Source: DASSQJ01 sp963730165 (GTDB lineage Bacteria > Actinomycetota > Actinomycetes > Actinomycetales > Dermatophilaceae). From it: DNA of 64,000 nt. Below are positions 28,036 to 37,768 of the stretch, piece after piece (the first letter of the stretch is position 1; each line of letters starts with the position of its first letter). Location of the stretch: positions 682,001 through 746,000 of the forward strand of contig CAVSQS010000001.1 of NCBI GenBank assembly GCA_963730165.1, in the 5' to 3' direction. The position numbers and the translations under genes were made by a program. Under the pieces are notes generated by a model. It was not told the DNA's origin. It worked only from the letters and a program-made list of their open reading frames with translations, and did no database searches.

Positions 28036-29847
28036 CAGTCGAGCCGTCCTCCTCGAGCAGCTCCGCCCGCCCTCGGGCTGCATGTTCGACGAAGCCGTCG
28101 CCACGACCTTCACGCTCGACCTCAGCGCCACGTTGATCCCGGCACTCGCGTTCAGCTCGTTCTCCTACTCCGGCATCAACGCCGGATCCCGTCGCGGTGC
28201 TCGAGTCGCTGCGCCGGGCAACGGGGCGGTTCGACGTCTTCTGCCAAGCCGGCAACATCGCGGTTCCGCAGCAGGCGGCAGACCTCATGGCCTTCCTCGA
28301 ACCGGTCGTCCACGAGGTGAAGAGACCAAGCGGGGGCCTCTTCCACCCGAAGGTGTGGTTCGTCCGCTACGTCGACGACGACGGCGAGCCGAGCTACCGG
28401 CTCCTCGTCCTGACGCGCAACCTGGCGAACGGCAACTCGTGGGACATCGCCGTGCGACTCGACTCGGAGCACGTCTCCGGGCGCCCGCAGGCCTACAACC
28501 GGCCGCTGTCCGACTTCCTCCGCGGGCTCCCGGGCCGCGCAGTCCGGGCGCTCGTCTCGCTGAGCGCGGCGGAGCGGGCGTCACGGCTGGCTGAGGAGTC
28601 ACGTCACATCGTCTGGGACTTCCCGGAAACCGTCGAGGAGATGGTCTTCCACTACCTCGACGTCGACCGCCCATCGACCGTCGACTTCGAGGGCCGTCGT
28701 CATCTCGCGGTCTCCCCCTTCGTCAACGACGCCGGCATCGGCCTCCTCGCCGGTGGCGAATCCATCACCGTCGTCTCACGCGCCGAGGAGCTCGACCGGC
28801 TCGACCCCGCGACGCTCGAGGGCCTCGACGCCCGAGTCATCGACGCCATGGCCGGGCATCGACGAGTCAGACGAGCCGACCGGTGACGCTGACGCCGAGC
28901 CCCACGGCCTGCTCAGTCAGCTGCACGCCAAGATGTTCGTCATCGAGCCCTGGGGCCGAGCACAGAAGGCGCACGTGCTCATCGGGTCGGCCAACGCCAC
29001 CGATGCAGCCTTCTCACGCAACGTCGAGTTCCTCGTCGAGCTTCGCGGCCCCCGAAAGCACCTGGGCATCGACGCGTTCCTCGGACCGGATGCGGAGTTC
29101 GCGACCCTCTTGGCTGAGTACGAGCCGGTCGGCGGCGTCGACGAGGACCCGAAGGCCGAGGAGGAACGCCGGCTCGAGAACGCGCTGAGAGCTGTCGCCG
29201 AGATCCCACACCGAGTCCTGGTCGAGCCGAGTGGACGCCGCGCCGGATGCGGCGACGAGCCACACGCTGACGGTGACCACGCCGAAGCCCTATCCCATTC
29301 CCGACGACTGGGACGCAACGGTGGAGCTGCTGACCAGGCCGGGTGAAGCGCGCCACGTGTCCGCGGGACGAGCCTCTCGACGAGACGTTCGCCATCACCG
29401 ACGTCGCCGACATCACGCCCTTCCTCGCGGTTCGGCTCACGACGAGCAGCGGGTTGGCGATGGGGACCGTCGTGGTCGCCGAGCTCGTCGGCGACCTCGC
29501 CGACCGGCTCGACCTCGTGCTGGCCCGCCAGATCGACACCCCGGAGAAGTTCCTGCGCTTCGTCTACCTCATCCTCAGCCTCGGCGACCCCTATCTGCTG
29601 GCGCAGCTCGCCAAGGGGACCGGCACCGGCGCCGGGATGGGCTCGGCTCTCGGAGAGGGGCCCGGCGTGCTCGAGCTGGTCCTGCGAGCCCTGGCCGACC
29701 GGCCGAGCGCTCTCGACGACCTCGACCGGCTCGTCCAGCGACTCCAGGCCACCGAGCGGGGCCGAGAGGTGCTGCCCGAAGGCTTCGAGGAGCTGTGGCA
29801 GGTCGCCCGGGAGGCGCACCAACTGCAGACTGGGGAGGATGCCGTGA
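28022..29847 (+). CDS. Phospholipase D-like protein with two HxK motifs
   Basis: About 605 residues. The first PLD-type half holds FHPKVWFVRY and LLVLTRNLANGNSWDIAVRL; the second holds LSQLHAKMFVIEPWGRAQKA then VLIGSANATDAAFSRNVEFL. These are the two HxK...N signatures that form one active site in PLD-superfamily nucleases and lipases. The C-terminal ~250 residues (GTVVVAELVGDLADRLDLVL) are alpha-helical and unassigned. It is much longer than the DISARM PLD protein DrmC. Frame changes near 28,189, 28,855, 29,232 and 29,372 are treated as errors. Its end overlaps the GTG of the helicase (GTGA). Inferred role: the nuclease of the module. Confidence 0.7.
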
Positions 29848-32800
29848 ACCGCTACCAGGCCGCGCCCTACTTGGACGACCTCAGCGACTTCCAGCGCCGC
29901 ACCGTCGACCACGTCTTTCACCAGTTCTACGGACCGACCCAGGCGAAACGCTTCCTCGTCGCCGACGAGACCGGCCTGGGCAAGACCCGCGTCGCGCGCG
30001 GCCTCATCGCGCGGGCCATCGAGCACCTCCAGGACGACGACTCGGTCGACCGCATCGACGTGGTCTACGTGTGCTCCAACTCCGACCTCGCCCAGCAGAA
30101 CATCACCCGGCTCAACGTCACCGGTGAGGAGGCCATCCCCTTCGCCAGCCGCCTGACCATGCTGGGCAGCGGAGACCCAGCGCCTCACCCGCCGCAAGGG
30201 GCGGACGACCGCCAAGCCGGTGAACCTCGTGTCGTTCACACCCGGAACCTCGTTCGAGCACGGGCACAGCCTTGGTCAGTCCAAGGAGCGGGCGATGCTC
30301 CTCATTGCCCTCACGAGCGATCCACCCCCTCGGCGGCTACGAGACCACAGCGGCGCACCGCCTCCTCCAAGGCCAGGTGCGGACGGTTGAGCGGTTCCGT
30401 CAGACACGTCGAGCGAGCTGCGCGACCAGATGGGCGACGCCGGCATCGACCCTCCGATCCTCCGCGCGTTCAGGCGCGCGATCCAGCAGGGGGGCCGGAG
30501 CTCGCTGCTCAACCGGTTCCTCGACGCTGGTCGGCGAGATGGGCAGGAAGCGGTCGGTACCCGATGACCTCTACGACGAGAACGTCGACGTGGTGCGCGA
30601 GCTGCGAGCCGCTTTGGCCCGAGCCAGCGTGGAGACGCTGGAGCCGGACCTGGTCATCCTCGACGAGTTCCAGCGCTTCCGGCATCTCCTCGATCCGGAC
30701 ACCGCGGCCGGGGAGCTCGCCCACCACCTCTTCGACTTCGAGGCGGCGAAGGTCCTGCTGCTCTCCGCGACGCCGTACAAGCCCTTCACCTACGCCGAGG
30801 AGGCAGGGGAGGACCACGCGTCCGACCTGTTCAACACCCTCGGGTTCCTCGCCAAGGGCCGTCACGACGTCGACGTCGACCAAATCCGATCGCAGCTTCG
30901 TGAGTACCGCGAGGTCGTCACCCGGGGGCATGACGGTGAGCGGGTCATCCCCGCGCTTCGCACCAACCTGCTCAAGGTCATGAGTCGCGCCGAGCGGCCC
31001 GTGCTGTCCGAGGGCGCCGCATGCCGTCGAGCACGTTCGGACGGCGCGCGAACGTGACGGCCGAGGACCTCCTCGGGTACGCAGCGCTGCATCGAGTTGC
31101 CGAGCTGGTCGGGCAGGAGCGTGACCGGGGACTCGTGACCACGGAGTACTGGAAGTCGGCGCCCTACTTCGTCAACTTCTGTGAGGGGTATCGCCTGGGC
31201 GACCGCATCTCAACAGCAGCGGAGACGGACGACCTACGCGGAGCTCTGGGGCGCACCCATCAGATCTCGCGCCGATCCGTCGAGACGGTTCACACCGCTC
31301 GACCCGGCAACCCGAGGCTTCGAGCCCTGGTGTCGGACACGCTCGACCAGGGCTGGTGGCGACTGCTCTGGATGCCACCCTCCCTCCCCTACATCACCCC
31401 GAGTGGGCCCTACCCGGACCCGGCAGTCGAGGGCATCACGAAGCGGCTCGTCTTCTCGTCCTGGACCGCGACACCCACTGCCGTGGCAGCCATCCTCAGC
31501 TACGAAGCAGAGCGGAGGATGGCCGAGGGTACGAACTACACCCAGTACACGCCGGAGAACCGGCGACGCCTGGCCAAGCATCTGCAGTACCCGCTGCGCG
31601 GCGGAGCTCCCGCACGGATGTCGACCCTTCTCGTGCAGTGGCCGATGGCGGAACTGTCAGCCGTATCGCCAACCCGCTGCGACGCCCTCGCCGAGCATGG
31701 CAGGCGGCTCCGGTGCTCGGTGCACGAGCTCAGGGTGTGGGCGAGAACTCGAGTGGAGGCGCTGGTGACCTCGCAGACACATCTCATCGACTCACCCGGC
31801 GAAGCCTCCAGCGCAGAGCTGCGGGAGGACGACTGGCGGGCGGCGTTCGCACAGGCCGGCAACTGGCCGGACGACGACGAGAGCGTCGGACGAGAGACCT
31901 CTCGTACCTCCTGAGCGGCCGGCAGGGCCAGGACGGCGAGGACGAGATCGAGGATCCTCGCCGGCCTGACCGCCCACATCTCACAAGCCCGAACCGCCTT
32001 GACACACGGGCCGACGCCCGTCGACGACGACGGCTCGACATCCGTGCTGACGGTTGCGCTCTTCTCTCCCGGGCAACATCGCTCTCCGCGCGATGACGCG
32101 CCTGGTGCCCGAGGCCGACCGCGTCGATGACCGTCGCGCTTTTCGAAGCGGCGGCCATGCTGGCGAACGGTCTGCGCTCCCTCTTCAACCGCCCGGACGC
32201 CATCAAGATCGTGGAGCGCGTGGACGGCACCGAATCGGCCCTACTGGCGGCAGGTCCTGGCGTACTGCGCCGCCGGCAACCTCGAGGCCGTCCTGGACGA
32301 GTACCTGCACCACCTGTGCAGGATCTCCGCAACGGCCCGATCACGGGCGATGTTCCTCTCGACCTCGCGTCGAACGCCGCCAACGCGCTCAGTCTCCGCA
32401 CGAGCAGCCAGCGAGCCCTGAACGCCTCAGACCTGGAACAGTCCCGTCTCCGTTCGTGCCCGCGCTTCGCCCTCCGCTACGGGGGGCGCCGGGCGACCGG
32501 GGAGGATGCCCGACAGCCGGAGGTCCGCCAGGCGTTCAACAGCCCGTTCTGGCCGTTCGTCCTCGCCTCGACCTCGGTGGGTCAGGAGGGCGTCGACTTC
32601 CACTGGTGGTGCCACGCGGTCTTCCACTGGAACACCCCGGCCAACCCGGTCGACTTCGAGCAGCGCGAGGGTCGTGTCGACCGCTACCGCGGCCACGCGA
32701 TCCGCAAGAACATCGCCGCCCGACACGGCGCGTCGGTGCTCGCCCAGGGGCGGGCGGCAATCCCTGGGACCGGCTGTACGAGGCGCGCGCGCGACTTCGA

Positions 32801-33045
32801 CGGGCAAGTACGGCGGCTTCACTCCCGGCTGGGTCTACCCGGGCCCGGCCAAGATCGAGCGGCACGTGGCCCCGATCCTGCTCAGTTCCGACGCCGCCAA
32901 GTACGCGCGCATCAAGAAGGATGTCGCCCTGTACCGCCTGACCTTCGGTCAGCCCCGACAGGAGGACCTGCTCGAACTCCTGCGCCGCCAGGAGAGCATC
33001 GACCCTCAAGCATTGAGGGCACTGCGCATCGACTTGGCGCCATGA
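29844..33045 (+). CDS. SNF2/SF2-type helicase of the DUF6361-PLD module, frame interrupted
   Basis: About 1,065 residues. Motifs: Q-like LSDFQRRTVDHVFHQFYG, Walker A VADETGLGKTRVARGLIARA, motif II LVILDEFQRFRHLLDPDT, III VLLLSATPYKPFTYAEEAGE, and a C-terminal motor with VLASTSVGQEGVDFHWWCHA (V) and FEQREGRVDRYRGHAIRKNI (VI). The first base pairs after GGGGAGG fix the GTG start (NRYQAAPYLDDL follows). Frame changes occur near 30,170, 30,320, 30,400, 30,530, 31,020, 31,225, 31,660, 31,900-32,330, 32,450, 32,755 and 32,800. The stop is TGA at 33043-33045. Probably an ATP-driven DNA translocase feeding the PLD nuclease; no methyltransferase is encoded in this module. Confidence 0.7.
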
Positions 33046-33111
33046 TCAGCAGAGACCGCTCCCCCCAGGGCGACGCCTACACCTCATGAAGATTCCTTGA
33101 GCGTTGAACGA

Positions 33112-33900
33112 ATGGTCTTGGCCGGGCCCCCGAGCTGCTCGGCAGCCAACTCCCGCCATGCAACACGTGGGCACACTGCAGAGAGGACCGACAACGACGA
33201 ACTCCAGACCGACGGCTCGAGGCTGCCCAAGGGGTGGGCTTCGGCGCTGCGGCGGCGCGGCTACGACGTGGGCAGGCTGGACGAGCTGGTTGCAGCATCT
33301 ACGACGACGCTGCTTCCGGGCGGCGTGCTTCCGCGCCGCTCGGACGTGCTCAGGGCCTTCCACCTGACTGGCGTGAAGGAGGCCCACGTCGTGATCTTGG
33401 GGCAGGACCCCTACCCGCGCCCCGAGCAGCACGCTCAGGGTCTTGCCTTCTCAGTTCCTGCAGGGGTCCCACGTCCAAGGTCCCTCAACGCGATCTTCGC
33501 CAACCTCGAGAACGACCCGGACGTCGACTTCGAGTGCCTCTCAGGCGACCTCACCCATGGGCGGAGCGGGGTGTACTCCTGCTCAACACCGCGCTCACCG
33601 TTGAAGCCCAGGTCCCCAACTCTCACCGAGCACGCTGGACCGACTTCACCGATGCCGTGCTGCGCCGCGACGAGGAGTGCGACAACGTCGTGTTCTTGCT
33701 CTCGGGGCGGCGCGCCATCGACCGGGCAACGGCGATCCACATCAGCGATGCGCACAAGGTGATCCGGTCGGCACCCGGCAGCCCGCGGCCGGAGCCGAGA
33801 GGACCGCTTCAAGGACGTTCGTCACTTCTCGCTGGCCAACTCATTCCTGGCGACACGGGGGGTCAATTCGGTGAAGTGGAACTTCGTCGTCGACGACTGA
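33112..33900 (+). CDS. ung: Uracil-DNA glycosylase, family 1
   Basis: About 262 residues. It removes uracil from DNA after cytosine deamination or dUTP incorporation. Motifs: catalytic water-activating loop VVILGQDPYPRPEQHAQGLA, FSVPAGVPRPRSLNAIFANL, and GVLLLNTALTVEAQVPNSHR. A His-Pro equivalent of the HPSP loop is readable only if the frame is corrected near 33,778; another shift lies at 33,557. The C-terminus ends KWNFVVDD. The start is uncertain: ATG at 33112 was used, without a clear ribosome site. The family normally sits at a housekeeping locus; here it is inside the defence island and 67 bases after the helicase. Confidence 0.75.
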
Positions 33901-33930
33901 TTCGGATTCGACTTCTCCTAGCCTGGGCCG

Positions 33931-34774
33931 GTGGCGGAGCGGGTCGGACTGGAGCGAGGCGGAGAACGACTCCGTCGTCCTGGCGTACCTCGACATGCTC
34001 GGCCGAGAGCTGAGAAACGAGCCCTACGTCAAGACAGAGACCAACCGGCGGGTGCAGGAGGCAACCGGGCGCTCCAAGGGCTCGGTCGAGTTCAAGTTCG
34101 CCAACGTTTCCGCAGTGCTGAACGAGATGCACCATCCGTACATCCGTGGATACCAACCGCGATCCAACTTCCAGGACTCGCTCCGTGATGCCGTCCTCCG
34201 TCACGTTCACGATGTGCCCGACTTGGCCGAGTCGGCGCTGCACGTCGTCACCGACCCGGAGACTCCGCGTGCCGCGATCGACTGGAGGTTCGCCGACGTC
34301 CCCGACCTGACGCTGAGCGAGGACTACGCCCACCATCGCCGAGCAGCGAAGCGGGACTACGTGGCCATCGACGCGGCCAACCGCAGCCTGGGGCTCGCCG
34401 GCGAGCTGGCCGTCGTCAGTCTCGAGAAGGAGCGGCTCCGAGCGCGGGGCCGCGAAGACCTCGCTCGTTCTGTCGAGCACGTCAGCGAGACGCGCGGAGA
34501 CGGGCTGGGCTTCGACGTGCTCTCGTACACGGCGACCGGTGCGGAGCGCTTCATCGAGGTCAAGACGACACGGCTCGGTATCGGCTGGCCGATGGTCATC
34601 TCGAGGAACGAGGTGGACCTGAGCAGGGAGGAACCGGAGCGTTTCGTCCTCTACCGCGTCTTCGACTTCGACCAGGCCAGACCCGGCCTGTACGAGCTGG
34701 CGGGTGACGTCACTCGGTCGTGCGCGCTCATTGCCGAGAGCTACCGCGCCGTGCCCCATCGCCGGTCCGCGTAG
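33931..34774 (+). CDS. DUF3883 (NOV-type) nuclease-like protein
   Basis: About 280 residues. N-terminal ~100: WSEAENDSVVLAYLDMLGRE, TNRRVQEATGRSKGSVEFKF and ANVSAVLNEMHHPYIRGYQP, the segment that often precedes DUF3883. C-terminal DUF3883: RSLGLAGELAVVSLEKERL, then GLGFDVLSYTATGAERFIEV followed by KTT. The FDV...EVK residues fit a PD-(D/E)XK nuclease core. The GTG start at 33931 requires one frame change near 33,949. A TAGCCT hexamer ends 7 bases before it, so it could have its own leaderless promoter. Its stop is 27 bases from the convergent DUF6308 gene. Confidence 0.72.
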
Positions 34775-34801
34775 AGGCGAGCAGAGGAGGCGCGGAACGG
34801 C

Positions 34802-35537
34802 TCAGCGCCGGGCGCCGACCCCACGGCGCCTCGCGTGCATCCAGAGCGCCACGTCGAGATGCCGAAGCCGACGATTGGGGTGGCCGATGTTGACGCGGTC
34901 ACGCTGCGCGGCCTCCTGCACGACGAAGTCGAGCGGCGTGCGGACGTCGTCGTCCTGGATGATCCTGCGATAGACCTGCCAGTCGACCTGGTAGTTCTGC
35001 TTCCGGCCGGACAGTTCAAGCAGGTCGCAGACGACCGAGTCCCGCACCGGGAAGAGGTCGGGACGCTTGCGTGCACACAGTTTGGAGGCCGTGACCCACG
35101 GGTTCGACTCGGCGACCGTCGTCAGGGACAAGGCGCGCTTGCACGCGTCGTGAAGGTCCGCCATCGCCATCAGGGTCGCGTCATCGGCGACCACGAGGTC
35201 GGCGTCGAGCGGCAGGACCTCCTCGGTGAGCAGGTGGCGCACCTCGCGGTTGGTGGCTGTCGTTTCGAGGAGGCGCCGCACGGACTGGGGTTCGGCCCGG
35301 TCACGCAGGAGCGTGAGGGCGAGGAGGTCCCCGCTGGTCACGGCGTAGGGGTCCTCAGGACGAGTCGAGAAACGTGGCCCCGGCGTAGTTGCCGTCGCGG
35401 TCGTAGTACCGGGCGAGGTCGTCGACGACGCCGGGATCGTGCAAGACCTCGCGGGCGATCTCTACACCTCGGTTCATCTGCTGCCCGGTTGCGGGCGGCC
35501 ATCCCTCCGGGACCGTCGTGAATCGCTTGTCCGTCAT
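34802..35537 (-). CDS. DUF6308 family protein
   Basis: About 244 residues starting MTDKRFTTVPEGWPPATGQQ with GGAGGGGAG just before the ATG. The body reads AREVLHDPGVVDDLARYYDR, DPYAVTSGDLLALTLLRDRA, ASKLCARKRPDLFPVRDSVV and RVNIGHPNRRLRHLDVALWM, matching DUF6308, whose function is unknown. One frame change near 35,358. It is the last gene of the long leftward operon, 17 bases after the UvrD-fusion stop, and converges on the DUF3883 gene. No membrane or secretion signal. Confidence 0.68.
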
Positions 35538-35554
35538 CTCCCCTCCTGGATCGA

Positions 35555-37768
35555 TCACGATTGCACGGTGATGAGCGGGCTCGGCTTGCCGGACCACGTC
35601 ACCAGGAGGAGGTCGCGCGCGCGGGTTGCGGCGACGTAGAGCAGGGAGCGTTCCCGCAGGTAGCCGTCCGCCTTGGCCGTCTCGTCGTAGTCGAGGTCAC
35701 GAAGGGCGGCAGGGATCGCGCCGTCGCGGACCCCGAACAGGATGACCTTGCCGAACTCGGTGCCCTTGGACCGGTGCATCGTCATGACGACCGGCTGCCC
35801 GGGCTTCGGTGCCCCGGAGTCGACGCTCTGGGCCTTCACCCCGCGCTCGGCCAGGCCGTTGACGACACGCTCCTGCTGGTAGCGGTCCCTGACGAGGATC
35901 GCCAGGGTCTCCCCGGCGTCTCCGGCCTCCAGCCATGCCTGCAGGTTCGACGCCGCGGCGTCCAGTTCCTCGTCCTGGCTGCCGCACTCGACCATGCGCA
36001 CCGGCGGCCCGCTCCGAGCAGAGCGGTAGCCGGTGTGGTCCTCCTCCTCCCCCGCGAGGTCGGAGTAGTCGGCCCCGTCCAGCACCGACATCGCCCACCG
36101 CAGGTTCTGTGCGGTCGTTCGGTAGTTGAGCGTCAGCCGACGCGCGCGCCCCACCACGTTGATGCCGTAGTGGGACAGCGTGATCCGATGCCCGTAGATG
36201 CGCTGATGGGCATCCTCCGAGATGAAGAGGTCGTTGGGGCCGGCGTCGACAGCGGCGCGCAGCAGCTTCCAGTGCGACGGCGAGAGGTCCTGCCCCTCGT
36301 CGACGAGGACGTGGTCGAACAGCCGCCCCCGGCCCGCTGCGGCCTCGAGCTGCAGGTGCTTGGCCGCGAGCGCCGCGACCTCCGCGAAGTCCACCCGCCC
36401 GTGGGCACGGCCGCTCGCACGGTAGGCAGCGATGACGTCCCACACGGCCGTCCGCTTCGCGCGATCCAGGGCCACGCCCCGCCCGGGCCTCCGGACCCTG
36501 AGGTACTGCGTCAGCGTGGTGATCTCGTTGGGGAGGATCACCGCGGCGTACTCGTCCTCGAAGAACGACCGGCTCTTCAGGATGCCGGGCACGTCCTGAC
36601 CGGCGACGGCGATCGCGTCGTCCCACGCGGCGTGGGGGGTGCGGTCCGTGACGTCGAGCGTGGCGTCGCCGAGCACGGCCTCGGCCGCCTTCGCGATGGC
36701 GGCCTGGGCCTCCCGGACCACCTGCGTCGCGAACGCGTCGATGCCGCTGACGTGGACTCCGGGCTGTACCCAGTGAGCCGACGACGGGAACATCGGGGTC
36801 CAGCCTCAGCAGGTCGCGCTTCAACATGTCCGCGAGGTTGCGCGTGAACGTGGTGACGAGCACGCGCGGAGTGGGTTCCCGGCGAGCCAGGGCGCGGGCC
36901 CGGTGGAGGATGACGACCGTCTTGCCCGTGCCGGCCCCGCCGGTGACGCGGGCCGGGCCCTTGTAGTCGCGGTCGACGAACCGGCGCTGCTCCGGGTGGA
37001 GGAAGATCCGCCATTCCCCGAAGTCGCCCTCGTTGACGACTCGTTCGAGCTCCTCGTTGGACTCGATCCAGGCGAAGGTCAGCTGTCCGGCGGGGCGCTT
37101 CAGCGCGTCGACGAGCGCCTCGTCCGAGTCCCGGTCGGCCTCGTCGGGCGTGCTCAGCCCGAGCTTCTCCTTGATGTCGCTGATGGACAGTCCGCCGGCG
37201 AGATCCAGAACGGCCAGTCCCTGCCACTCGGCCGGCGCCGACTCCGCGATCGTCAGGAGCCGGTCCTCGTCGGGCGCCCGAAGGACACGCTCGGCGAACC
37301 GGACGTCGAGCCCGAGGTCCTCCGGTCAGGTCGTCGAGCGTGAAGCCGTAGCCCTCGAGCAGGGAGACCGCTTCGGCCTCGGCAGCCTCGGCCAGTTCCT
37401 CCGATGCTCGGCGCGGGCGGCGAGGGCTCGGGCGCGGCAGGCTCGCCCTGCTCGATGATCTCCGGAACGCCGGAGATCGGGTTGACCGTGAGCCGCACCT
37501 TCTTCGCCATCGCGATCGCGTCGTCGTGCGGCCAGATGCCGTGCAGCACGTAGTCGACGTTCTCGGGCCGCGTGAGCTGGAAGAGGACCGCCCGGTACCC
37601 CTGATCGACCCGACCCGTGCGCACCCGGCTGTCGACGCTGTTGTGGATCGGCTCGATGTGCAGGCCGGGGAGCGCAGGGTCGTCGTTCAGCTTCTCCACG
37701 AATGCGAAGGCCTTGGACCGCAGCGCGGGCTCGAGCTTGCTCACCGACTTGGTGATGATGACGGACAT
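35555..37768 (-). CDS. UvrD-type helicase with N-terminal RelE-like domain
   Basis: About 738 residues. Residues ~1-95 (SKLEPALRSKAFAFVEKLND, HNSVDSRVRTGRVDQGYRAV, DYVLHGIWPHDDAIAMAKKV) resemble a RelE/ParE toxin fold. After a ~150-residue linker the SF1 motor starts: PEQRRFVDRDYKGPARVTGG with AGTGKTVVILHRARAL (Walker A), RVLVTTFTRNLADMLKRDLL (Ia), HVLVDEGQDLSPSHWKLLRA (II), ISEDAHQRIYGHRITLSHYG (III), MTMHRSKGTEFGKVILFGVR (V) and RSLLYVAATRARDLLLVTWS (VI). Frame changes near 36,780, 37,325 and 37,425. The start overlaps the stop of the giant DUF1998 helicase (TGATG). RNase activity of the RelE part is untested; it may be only a binding domain. Confidence 0.75.

Noticed and set aside
28022..29847. 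DrmC of DISARM
   Set aside because: More than twice the usual DrmC length, opposite strand, and coupled to a different helicase.
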